A stretch of DNA of 64,000 bases from Cryptomeria japonica (lineage: Eukaryota; Streptophyta; Pinopsida; Cupressales; Cupressaceae): NCBI RefSeq assembly GCF_030272615.1, contig NC_081412.1, positions 22,472,432-22,536,431 on the forward strand. Direction: 5' to 3'. Of this stretch, positions 36,078 through 46,826 are shown piece after piece (the stretch's first letter is position 1; each line of letters starts with the position of its first letter). A program made the position numbers and the translations under genes. The notes under the pieces are model-generated. The model was not told where the DNA came from, made no database searches, and saw only the letters and a list, made by a program, of their open reading frames with translations.

Positions 36078-37109
36078 TGTTGGCATTGAGTTGTCATTGA
36101 TGTCAACCGGTATTGCAGGCAAGCTATCGGTAGAGGTATGTCATCTGGGATGAAGAAGATTGTACCAGTATGGTGAAAGACAAGTAGTTGTTGATACTAT
36201 CAGTGACTTCACCAATATGAGGTGAGATGCATGTGTGGGTGAGCATGTTAAGTGATAACTGGTAGCACTTATATCGGTCTGAAGTTTGGCTGCCTGTTTA
36301 TGATGAGGAGGCAGAATGTTAAAGCTATCACAAACCACCAGAGGTGAAGATGTGTTACCGATGTAGTGTGCACTGCCAGTTAGCAGAAAAAGAAGGTCTC
36401 ATCAGTAAAGGGATGTACCGGTATGATTTTTTTGAATGATCAAGTATGAACTAACTGTGTGTTAGTGAGCTAAGTGATTGACCATTGTGATGCCATGTGG
36501 AGTTGAGGTGGCAAACATGTAGAGGTCGATGAAGCCTCCATCGACGTGGTTGTTGAAACATCTAGTCAACATTAATGAAACAACCAAAAATCACAGGACT
36601 GTAACTGATTGATGTGGCTCGAGAAATAAAGAAGAGCAGAGGAAGATCAGGGAGTAGTTCATGCTTGGATCGATGCAAAGGAAATCTGATTTCAAGAAGA
36701 TCTCGAAAAGGAAAAAGATAATCATTTTATGAGTCTACAGATTTTGAGGTAGGAAATCTTGTACGTGATTGTTATCTTTAGCAAGTATGCATTGGACAAT
36801 TCAAAACATGTACAGATACATCCCTGAAGTATAGGTGATCGACCCAAGATAGAGTGGATCAGATCTCATGTAGATTGTGTTGGGTAAAGGAAACACTAGC
36901 CGCCCAGTGTTTGAATGCATTCTTGGTGGGAAACCATGGTTATAAATCGATGAGCTCGAGACAGAGCAAGTTGCTGCTGCAGTAAGAAGACAAGTGTGAT
37001 ATTGTTGTCTGAGAGACGAAGAGAAAAGCACTTAAAGTGTTTATGAGAAAAGTATTGTTTCATAGAAGAAGCAGAGAAAACTGGGAAAGGAACAATCAGT
37101 GAAGAGTGT
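36078..37109 (+). repeat. LTR fragment, plus orientation, interrupted by gypsy
   Basis: Starts TGTTGGCATTGAG and carries TTGTCATTGATGTCAACCGG within 30 bp, the same edge signature (reversed) as the LTRs at 18298 and 20885. No polypurine tract precedes it, so it is a 5' or solo LTR. It stops at 37109 where the gypsy LTR begins, and its remainder should lie right of that element. Confidence 0.55.
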
Positions 37110-38321
37110 TGTAGACACTTACAAATAATTATTTTAATTATTTTTAGTTCCTCACATAATTAATTAATTAATTGTGTTAATTCAAATTCTCCTCAATATT
37201 AAATTATTATAATTAATATTGTCACTATAGTGCATAATTGATTTATTTAATAAATCAATCTATCTCTTTATTCTTCTAAAAATTAAATCCTCACAAATCT
37301 TCCTCTTAGCTAATTAATTTAAATTAACTAGTTAACCTACATGATTCCTACAAATCATCTTCCTAATTCATCATTAACCTAATAAAGTCTTCTAGAAATT
37401 CCCTAAACTCACTTAACCTTATTCTTCTAATTTTTAATTCCCTCCACTCATTCTCTCTCCTAGTCAAATACTCCTACAAATCCTATCCCACCTAATCTTT
37501 CCTCTAATCCCCCTCCTAATGAGTTACTAGTGGCTAATCATCATGATTAGCCACAAAGTCAACTCCTTGTCCCTTCCATCCAATCACTAGCTTTAAATGC
37601 TCTTTTCCTTCTCCTCTCCCTAGGAATTTTTAATTCCTTCTTATTCCTCCAATCCCCATGATCATCCCTTTTTGGAGAATTTTAAATTCCTCCTCCCCAT
37701 TCTTCAAGGAATGTCACATCCTTTTCTCTTCTCAAGGCACATTGGGAAGTCTTCCCAATGCACCTTGAGGAGTGTGGAGACAAGAAATGCCTTTAAGGCA
37801 TATCTCTTGGTCTCCACACCCTCTCTTGGGCCTTGTGTGAGCTCACAAGAAATCCTAGCCCTTCATCTTGAATCCATCACAACCATCCATTTTTCCTCTC
37901 CTCTTCCTATAAATTGAGGACTCGATCCCTTCATTATCCATCTCCAAACTTAGTAATCTTATGTTGCCCTTTTGAGCCTAGGAAAATCATCTTAGAAACC
38001 TTACCATGTCAGAATCATCTCTCATCCACACTTAATCATCTCATCCCTATCATCCCTCAAGATCCATCTCATTTGTGCACAACATTGGAGAGTCATCCAC
38101 ATCAAGCAAACAAGAGGAGCACATCAAGTGGAGCATCATTCAAGGGCGCCTTCACTTCATCAAGCTCCATCCGAAGGAGAAGGTATAAGGTTTGTGAGGT
38201 ATATGCATCTCATTCTTGTTTTTGTGTGATTCAAATTATGTCTTTCAATTTCATATGTTTCTATGATTGATTTGCATGGTTTGCTAACTAAATCCTCCTC
38301 ACTGACCTTTTCCCCTCTTCA
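37110..38321 (+). repeat. 5' LTR of the gypsy element (~1.2 kb)
   Basis: TGTAGACACTTAC start, TTCA end, next to a TGG-starting PBS. Very AT-rich U3 with pyrimidine-rich middle and a TATAAAT box at 37908. The left edge is inferred from TG and the change in sequence character, since the partner LTR is outside the window. Confidence 0.7.
37908..37914 (+). promoter_or_regulatory. TATA box of the gypsy LTR
   Basis: CCTATAAATTGAGGAC within the 5' LTR, about 410 bp before its end. Confidence 0.5.
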
Positions 38322-38324
38322 TTT

Positions 38325-38343
38325 TGGCACGCCCGATGGGACC
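38325..38343 (+). other. Putative gypsy primer binding site
   Basis: TGGCACGCCCGATGGGACC, three bases after the LTR end. The TGG start matches a tRNA CCA end, and the sequence is of the type seen next to Tat-like plant gypsy LTRs. Which tRNA is not determined. Confidence 0.65.
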
Positions 38344-40746
38344 CACGTCCCTAAAAACTAACATTTTTTGTGAGTTTTGTAAGTTGTGAGATGCAGGTTC
38401 TGGAATAGCACGAGAGATTGCAAACCAACGCGAGCATCTCGGGTTCAGCACGAGAGAAATTCCTATTTTGGTGCGTGCGCAGGCGCATCAGCGCGACTGC
38501 CCCCCATAAATTTAAAATTTCTCCCACTCTTAAATTTTAAAATTTTCTACTCTTTGTCTGTCTGTTTACCACTAGTGCTCGCATTTTGGTGCTAGCGCAG
38601 GCATTTCGATGCGAGAGATTTATATCAGTGCGACCGCTTTCATATAATTCCTGCTCTAGTATTTGAATTTGAATTTTCAAAATTTTTGCCCGCTCATCTG
38701 CCAGGTGCTTGTTTTCAGGGTTCTAGCGTGAGTGAAGGCATTTTAGCATGAGCATTTTAGATTAGCACGACTGGCAGGTATAAAAACCCTTCTTTGTGTT
38801 GTGTTGGTTGTTATTTTCTTTTACTGATTTTATTCAGTTCAGCGCGTACGTAAGCGTTTTGATGCCTACGCAGGCGTTTCAGTGCGACTGACTGCACTTC
38901 AACGCGTGCATTGTATGTACAATATAGTTCGTACTAATTTCCATATTTTTAGTTTTGCAGTTTAAATCGACCGACCAAGACTTAAAAAATTTGAAAAGAC
39001 TACTAATCCACCTTTTTACAGGTTGCCTAGTAGACTCAACCAAACATTGTGCATTTTTTTTCTAATTAAGCACCTAGATGTTAATTAAAGGGAAATGAAT
39101 CATTGTTTTATATGCTTTTAAGAAAAGCGTAAAGGTAGGAGAGTATGCTCTCGTCTAGCTACATGATCACAAATCCAGACCCTCCAACCTTTTCTTGTTT
39201 GATTGTGTGTTTACCTATAGCGGGTCTGCCCTCCCAACTTGCTCTTTGAGAAGGTAAGAGGGGAATGACCCAAGTGAGTACACTCGAACCTGGGGTTCCC
39301 AACTCACTATAATAAATAAGCCATTTACTATGAAAGGGTCAATGGTTGGGGCTATATGAGAGTTCACTCTCACATTGGGTGCTTAGTAGGATCCTAGAGA
39401 TCTCAATCACGCTTGTGTGACTACTAAGTTCTTGGTGCTTCATTGGGCTATAGGGCTCGATTGCGCTTGCGCAACTCCGAAGGGTAGTTCCTCATGAGAA
39501 GACTTACTAAACACCTTGTTCATAGAGGTCAAAAACCTTCTAGTCATTGGTGCAGGAGTTTGGACCTCCGAAACCGCCCATATTTTTACGGCCCTTAGTA
39601 GACAAACAAAGTTCACCATGAGGAGTTTTCATGGGAATTGATGCTTGGCTGCACCAGATAAGTGAGTGTCGTGGAGGGGAGCCAGTGGGGTCAAGCATCT
39701 AAGTATCCACTCTGGGTAAGCGTAGCTGGGAAACCAATTGGGATCCAATGACTATTGTCCTTGCTAGCCTTAAGAGTGTTGTACATGAGCATGAGTGTCT
39801 TTGAGATAATATGCATTTGATCATTGTGTTTGCTTTGTTTGATACACACTTGCCAAGAGTAGACTAAAAACACCTCACTATTCTCAAACACTTTTGCAAA
39901 AACATTTGTCAAGACACAAACAATTATCCAAGTCCTTACCCACAAAGTCCAAAATTACGTCAAAACTTTGTCTGTTCCATGTCTCATAAGCCCAAGTGAG
40001 AAACTAAGAGTCTGTGCTCTCCATCAAGGTTTAGATTCATCCTATTAAACACTAATTATCATCAAAATCAGGGTGGTCATGTCCCTTCATACAACTTGCC
40101 ATTCGAATCGATCCTCTATTGAGTCATGTTCATACCAAGAACAACCTAGTCATCAAGTTTCTTCTAAGTCATCACTATCTCACCTCCTCAATCAATCATC
40201 CTCGAATTTCCTAAGGACTTGGCACATCAAATCAATCTCCCACCACTATCAAATCAATAATCAAAATCAAAATCAAAATCCAATCATCCTTTAATCCAAT
40301 TTAACCTCACATTAAGGTTGCATACCTTGTGAAGTTCCATTTAGACCTCATCATTAATCAATTGGCTCTCGTGCTTGAAGAAGAATCCCCTGCAAGTATC
40401 TTTTACCTAATCCTTTTTTAGTCGATCAAGACTCTTAACTCACACCTTTACTTTGCTTAGGATCATTAGTCAACCCTTGGTGGAAGAGAGGCTTTTTAAT
40501 CATCATTCCAAGGTCTAAATTCTACCCAACTTGGTCATTACCTTGATTGTGGTTTCATCCACTACCTAAAATCCCGATCCAAGGACTAAGGTGTCAATCC
40601 TAATCAAATCCAGGCTCTAATCCAATAACCCCACCAATCAGCAAAATCCCTTGTCATTAGAGACAAAATCCAAAATTCCACAAACATCTTGCTAAGTCCT
40701 TTCATCAAAGATTTCCTCCTCCAAGCTTTTCTAAGGTTATTCGTGT
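38344..40746 (+). other. Long non-coding leader of the gypsy element
   Basis: About 2.4 kb between PBS and gag without a supported ORF. Between 38400 and 38905 it holds four degenerate CpG-rich repeats (for example GTGCGCAGGCGCATCAGCGC at 38475). A pair of related segments lies at 39398-39430 and 39457-39485 (CACGCTTGTGTGACT, GCGCTTGCGCAACT). Long leaders are usual for this lineage. Confidence 0.6.
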
Positions 40747-43356
40747 ATGGTCACGACTCGATCCCAAAAGAAAAAGATGGTTGAATAACAATATGGCATG
40801 TCGGACATTAGTGTCCTATATGAAGATCCCACACAAGATCCTACACAAAGTGGTCAACCTAGCAATGAAGATCAAAGCCAAAATCCTAACATGGTTAGCC
40901 AAGATGAACTCTCCCTGAAAGTGCAAACTTTCCTAGCAGACTCTTATAACCAATAGATGATTGAAAAGTTCATCCAACACAATCCTACTGCACTTCTAAA
41001 GACTCTCCTTGAAAATGGAGCTCAACTTCCACCTGAATTTGATAAATCTTCTCTCGGCCAACAACCACAAGGAGATCTTACGTCCACACAAAGTGTTGCA
41101 CCCGCTACTCAAATTCAATCAATTGCAGCCCCATCAATCATCCAAACTCAATCAATGCCACCTGCGACACCTCCCACCATGGTCTCCATCCCACCTGCTT
41201 CCTTCTTACCATCTATATCACTATCAAATCCAATCTCATATATCCTCCAACATGCTTCTATACCACCTCCTTCCATTCAACCACATATTTCTATTCCACA
41301 AACTTCCCTTCCTGTCAACAATGTCACAAATTTTATTTGGGCCGTACTCAATCCCATCACAACAGTTTGCGGACCGCAACCAACTATCACCTAAGTCCCT
41401 GCGACATCAGTCATCACATCTCACATTCTCACCTCCTCATCATATCAATACATTGGTGGTGGTGCACCTTTCTTGACTCATCCAATTCTTGGGGCAAATA
41501 CGATTCATCATTATCAAAATCCATAACAAGACCTCATCAAGGAAATTCAAGACATGAAAAATATCATCAAGGACATGAAAGAAGGGACTAACAAGAGGAA
41601 GCCTTACTTGTTTGAGGAATTTTGTCCTTGTCCTTACGACCCGTCTATATTAGTTGCACCTTACCCTCCAGGATTTGAGATCCCTAAATTCACCAAGTAT
41701 GAGGGCAAACGAGACCCCCGCGACCATGTTCGAGAATTTCACATCTTATGTCAAGAAGTCTCCTATAGTGACCTATATCTTCACAGACTCTTTGCTAAGG
41801 GTCTCACAAGAGACACCTTGGCATGGTTCTCATCTCTACCATGAGGCTCCATTGTCTCCTTTCCAGACTTGGCAGAGAAATTTGTAGCTCACTATGCCTA
41901 CAACATAGCTAATGATGTTTCCATGATGGACCTATGTGACACAAAACAAAGGCTCAAAGAGACTTTTGCCAACTTCTTACAAAGATGGCAACATCTTATC
42001 AAGAAATTCTAGTGGGACATGCCAAAGCAATGTCAAATTGAATTATTTCAAAAGAACTTGGTACCCAAACTTTCAAGACCTTTGACGTCCCAATGTATCA
42101 AATCCTTCCAAAAATTAACCGATAAGGGCATCGCCCTCGAATGTGTCTTGTTGGAGGAAGGAACCTTGAAACATTACCAGAAATCGACACAAAGTTCTTC
42201 CTCTTATCATAACGACAAGCCAAAATTCTAGTCTAAAAACAAAAATGTGGTCAAGGATGGTGTAACTGATGCAAAGCGGGTCCAAACTATGGCTGCTCCC
42301 CCAAAATCCACCACCAATAATCACCAATTCAATAATCAAAATCAATCCCAAAAACCTCACAACAATGTCTTAGTCCAGGGATGACCACCCCGATCAAATA
42401 ACAAAGCTCCAAGAGACTTCACTCCTCTTGCTAAGCCTATTGACATAGTGTTTCAAAAACTTGTCCAAGCAAGTGCGGTGGTGTTTCCAATCACTCGCCC
42501 GTTTGACCTCAATCAACCTAAACCAAGATGGTATAATGAAAATGAGTATTGTGAATACCATCATATCAAGGGGCATGATACACGAAAGTGTGTGAAACTT
42601 AAGATCTACATACAAGATCTCATTGATAGGGGTGAGATTGAAGTAGAAAATGCAAAACCTGGTAATAACAATGACAAACTTAAAATGTAGCAGGAACCCT
42701 TCCTGAAGCACGATAAAGGAAAAGGCTCATCATCTAACATAGTGGGTTATGACTACACCAATCATGTAACCGACTTTCACCATTTAGTGGGTCGCATCGA
42801 GCTTGTAGACAACCATGTTAACGTCATAACTATCCAAGGAGTTAACCCTCTCCCTCCCCAAAGCAGACCAAATCCGGCTAGGATAGTCATTCAAGGCGCC
42901 ATGCCTTCCACTTCCCAAAATGACTATAATGTAACCACACGCCAAGGCAAAGTCACTGTCCAAGGAGTTCCTCCCCCACCAAACCCCCCACCCATGTCTT
43001 CCACCTACCGATATGACCTCCTGGACCAACTTGGGAAGACCCTTGCGCAAATTTCCATTCTCGAACTTCTCAAGACTTCCCATGTACATAAGGAAATTTT
43101 GGAACAAGCCCTCCTTGAGCCCCACGTTCCTGATACCATCAATGCTACTTAATTCCATGGTCTCATTGGAAACCTTGCTGCCCAACAACACCTTGTGTTT
43201 ACCTCCAAAGATGCTCCTATAGATGAAGATCACAACAAACCTTTTCACATTGAAGCCCTTAACCAAAAACACAAGGTTAAACGTATTTTAATAGATGGTG
43301 GATCCAAACTTAATCTATGTACATACAAATTAATAAAACAATTGGGACTTTTCTGA
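40747..43356 (+). pseudogene. gypsy gag and protease start (frame 1, broken)
   Basis: The ATG at 40747 opens a frame (MVTTRSQKKKMVE) interrupted by TAA at 40786, TAG at 40954, TAA at 41392 and others, all in the same frame. Contains a P/S/T-rich N-terminus, gag core with PKFTKYEGKRDPRDHV and LFAKGLTRDTLAWF, a CCHC-like knuckle CEYHHIKGHDTRKC at 42550-42591, and the aspartic protease site ILIDGGSKLN at 43285-43314 (DGG in place of DSG). It ends at TGA 43354, beside a T run that probably gained or lost one base. Role: particle protein and maturation protease. Confidence 0.82.
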
Positions 43357-45046
43357 GGACTTGGTAGACACATCAGGAAGGATCACCATAAAAGCATATG
43401 ATGATGCAGAAAGAGTTTCGAAGGGCATGATCACCTTACCTCTTCAAGTGGGCCCCAATACAATTGAAACCCCTTTCCAAGTACTAGATATTGATCTCCC
43501 CTATAAAATTCTCCTCGGACGGCTATGGATTCACTCCTTGCAGGCCGTGCCCTCCACCTATCACCAATGCATCAAATTCCCCTATAATGGAAGAAAGATC
43601 ACTATCAAAGGTGATCCCCAACCTTTTCAATATTGCAAACTCTTGGAGGGGAAGCATCCATATCATTGCCCACTAAATAGACCCTCGCCAATGCCTCCAT
43701 TTGACACATTAAATGTTGCCTCTACTTCATCCCAATCAAATACCCAAATCAAAATCTTGGACAATGGCTATGGAGAGTACAAATTGGAGGACGTCTTATT
43801 AATAGGCAATCTCCCCCTCTCTCCTAAGTCATTTGGCAAACCAAAAGAGCTCAAAAAAGACCCGAAACCAATCATGCAATGCCAAAACACTACCTTCCAG
43901 CAATGGGGCCCACTTGATGAGGAGAGCCTCGAAGAAGATGTCTCTTCATGGTTGTACCGGGAAGAAGATGAAGATCCAGCAAAAATATCCAAAAAGATGT
44001 ACCCAAAAGCATCAGCCATAGTTGAAAAAATGGGTTACAAAGGACACGGGCTGGGACCAGAGGAGAAAGAAAGAAAAGAACCCATAAATCCTATCTCCTA
44101 CAAATACAATAGAGGCTTGGGGTACACCCTGGTGCCTAAGATTACTATCATTGGTGCCCCTTCTAGTCCTTCTTTGGATATCGAAAGCGCTGACGAAGAG
44201 GAGTTCCACAAAATGCCTTATGAATACAAAAATGATATATTCTTTGACACTCATGTCAATACCATTACCCCCATAACCCCTTCCACTTCACACGAGCTAC
44301 ATCTTGTCCATCCTGAACTCATAGACTGGGGCCAACGAGACAAACCCACATTAGACATCTGCACTGATGATAATGCTCTCATTACTCTCCTGATGGTGCG
44401 AAATCTGGAGGATTGTAACAGAGTAGAGGGTATTCAACTTCATGAAAAGGGATACTTTGGTAGTCAGGTCAATGCCCTTAGCCGCAAAAAAGATAATCAA
44501 AGCAAAAAACATGATTCCTTAGGTGAAAACCTCTCTGAGGCACCTTTGGATGAGCAAAAAATAAAAACAAAGGGCGTATCCGAAAGTGAAAACCTAGAAA
44601 AGGCACTTGATGATGAGGGACTTGACCTCCCTACCATTGGTTACCATCCATAGGATAGATTGAATTTGTTGATAGAAGAAACATAGAGCATCAACATGGG
44701 CACCAAAGTCATCCAACAAAATGTGCTCATTGCTAAGTTCCTCACCGAAAAAGAGAAACAAGATTTCATCAACTTCCTTACACAGGTAAAAATCAATTTT
44801 GCATGGTCTTATGTCAATATGCCAGGGTTGGATCCTACCTTGGTGGTTCAAAATCTTGTTGTCCACCCAGATGCAAAACCTATAAAACAAAAATTGCACA
44901 AAATGCATCTGCATATTGCTCTCCTAGTTAAGGCGAAACTCCAAAAGATGTTAGATGAAGAATTCATCAAACCAATAGACTACACTGAATGTGTCTCCAA
45001 CATTGTACCTGTTGAAAACTCGTCGGGGGCATCCGTATCTACATAA
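43352..45046 (+). pseudogene. gypsy protease C-terminus, G-patch and pre-RT region (frame 2)
   Basis: A 430-codon open stretch (43361-44653) continues the protease (PYKILLGRLWIHS). An acidic region follows, then a G-patch at about residues 217-255 of that stretch (KMGYKGHGLG..YNRGLGY, about 44009-44125). A TAG at 44651 and another at about 44684 precede the segment NMPGLDPTLVVQNL..KQKLHKMH that leads into RT in plant gypsy elements. G-patches are RNA-binding modules also known downstream of some retroviral and retroelement proteases. Frame changes again near 45020-45046. Confidence 0.82.
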
Positions 45047-45875
45047 ATTTTTGAGATCTAAATAAAGCTTGTCCCAAAGATGATTTCCCGCTCCCCAATA
45101 TAGATATGATTGTGGACCTTACAGCAGGACATGAGATGTTGTCACTTATGGATGAGTTTTCTGGATACAACCAAATCAGGATTGCAGATGAGGACCAGCA
45201 TAAAACTGTGTTCACAACACCATGGGGTACCTTTTGTTACCGAGTCATGCCTTTTGGCCTCAAAAATGCGAGAGCTACATATCAACATGCCATGACCATA
45301 ATTTTTCATGACCTCTTGCACAAAATTATGGAAGACTATGTGGATGATCTGCTAAGCAAATCTAAGACAAGGCAAGAACACATCCCCATCCTAAAGCAGA
45401 TCTTTGAAAAATTAAAAAAATACAAACTATGCCTAAATCCTAAAAAGTGTGTGTTTGGAGTCACATCGAGAAAACTATTAGGATTCATTGTTTTCTGAAG
45501 AGGCATCGAGGTCAATCCTGCAAAGGTAAAAGCTATCATGGAAATGCCTCCACCAAAAACTCTCGGACAACTCTGTAGTCTCTAGGGGAAACTCCAGTCT
45601 GTTAGACGCTTTATTTCATAACTAGCAAATAAGTACCATCCATTTGCACACCTCCTATGCAAGGACACGAAATTCAAATGGGACTGCTTATGCCAAAAGG
45701 CCTTTGAGAAACTTAAAGAATATCTAGCATCACCTCCAGTATTGATGCCTCCTACTCTGGGAAAACCCCTTATTTTGTATATATGTGCTACTACAGTGGC
45801 ATTGGGGGCGTTACTCACAGAGACAAATGATCAAGGGAAGGAACATGCCATCTACTACATCAGTCAGACGCTATT
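45047..45875 (+). pseudogene. gypsy reverse transcriptase and start of RNase H (truncated)
   Basis: Frame 1: MDEFSGYNQIRIADED, TPWGTFCYRVMPFGLKNA and the catalytic EDYVDDLL (YVDD 45337-45348), thumb region LNPKKCVFGV, TGA at 45496, then PPVLMPPTLGKPLILY and ALGALLTETND of the RNase H domain. It ends at the copia LTR edge. In-frame stops at about 45582 and 45618. Confidence 0.88.
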
Positions 45876-46770
45876 TGTAAGGAAGTTAAGTAGCGGAAAC
45901 AACTCCCTACACTAACCTTGAGAGGAGGGTAATGCAAAACTTTTTCAGATCATTACAACAGTTACAGAAAATAGAAATAGATATAATAGCATGCATACCA
46001 CAACACAATGATTTACGTGGGGAAAACCCTTTCGGGAGAAAAACCCCACCCTCCAAAAGCAGCTCAATATTTTATTCAGCAATCAAAAATAGATTACAAC
46101 ATACTTGCAGAGCAAGCTCTTCGCAGGAGTACCACTAATCAGAGATTCAGAGGCAACTCAATAGCCATGAGACTCTTACACACAACCTCTATCTCACACA
46201 CCTCATAAATAGGAGATACAATACAAGAAACCGTCAAACAGTATTACAAAACCATGGGCTAAAACCACCCAATAAGGTGTAGCCGACCTTATCTCCCTTC
46301 TAGATGCCCTATGACATGTTAAAGTACACATCAACATGTGTCGCTCCCTTTTTACAGCTCATTTATGTATCCGATACAAATTATTTTTCCTATTTCAGGA
46401 GTACAAACTTCCGAAGGCCATAACTTGAGAACCGGGTGTCCGATTGACGAACCGTTTGAAGCGCCGGAAAGCTCGCGAAGTGCTCTATCACCTCATAACC
46501 GGCTTCGCCGGTTATGGCCACTTTTCAAGGCGTTTCGGAGCCTCTAAAGTCCCCAAATTTAAGTTTAAACATTTTATTGCACCCCTCCAAGACGAAAACT
46601 TTAATATCTTCAAAACTAGCTGTGACCTTGCGACGCAACTTTACCGGAATGCTTATCTAGCCAACCAGAAGCTTCAGGGAGAGTTTCGCACCATTTCGTG
46701 CTCAAATGAAAACTTACTATAAATAGTAACCTCACATAAATGCAAGGTTGAGACACCATTTTTCCCAACA
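45876..46770 (-). repeat. Array LTR A (895 bp)
   Basis: TGTAAGG..CCCAACA. Terminal 3' LTR of the array. It has the array-specific 9-bp insertion (GATGCCCTA near 46304), TGTAAAAA in place of TATA, and a perfect 9-bp-stem hairpin at 46495-46515. Confidence 0.95.
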
Positions 46771-46782
46771 AATCTCCCACTT
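46771..46782 (-). other. Copia polypurine tract
   Basis: Minus strand AAGTGGGAGATT immediately before the LTR. Repeated at the same place beside LTRs B, C, D and 25887. Confidence 0.8.
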
Positions 46783-46826
46783 GTCGAACACCTTGCATGA
46801 GCGGAAGGGAATGTCAACACAATGAA

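Larger units (their letters stand above)
37110..45875 (+). mobile_element. Ty3/gypsy (Tat/Ogre-like) element, disrupted by the copia array
   Basis: Plus-strand order: LTR 37110-38321, PBS at 38325, 2.4-kb leader, gag from 40747, protease near 43294, G-patch, RT with YVDD at 45337-45348, start of RNase H, then the copia LTR edge at 45876. Long leader, DGG protease and a G-patch fit the Tat/Ogre side of plant gypsy elements. Several stops and frame changes show it is inactive. Integrase and the 3' LTR must lie beyond the copia array. Confidence 0.87.

Noticed and set aside
41009-41476. 155-codon plus-strand frame overlapping gypsy gag
   Set aside because: Another frame of the same P/S/T-rich gag segment. 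The frame from 40747 continues into the gag core.
43361-44653. 430-codon open frame considered as a host gene
   Set aside because: Protease C-terminus, G-patch and following RT place it inside the gypsy polyprotein.
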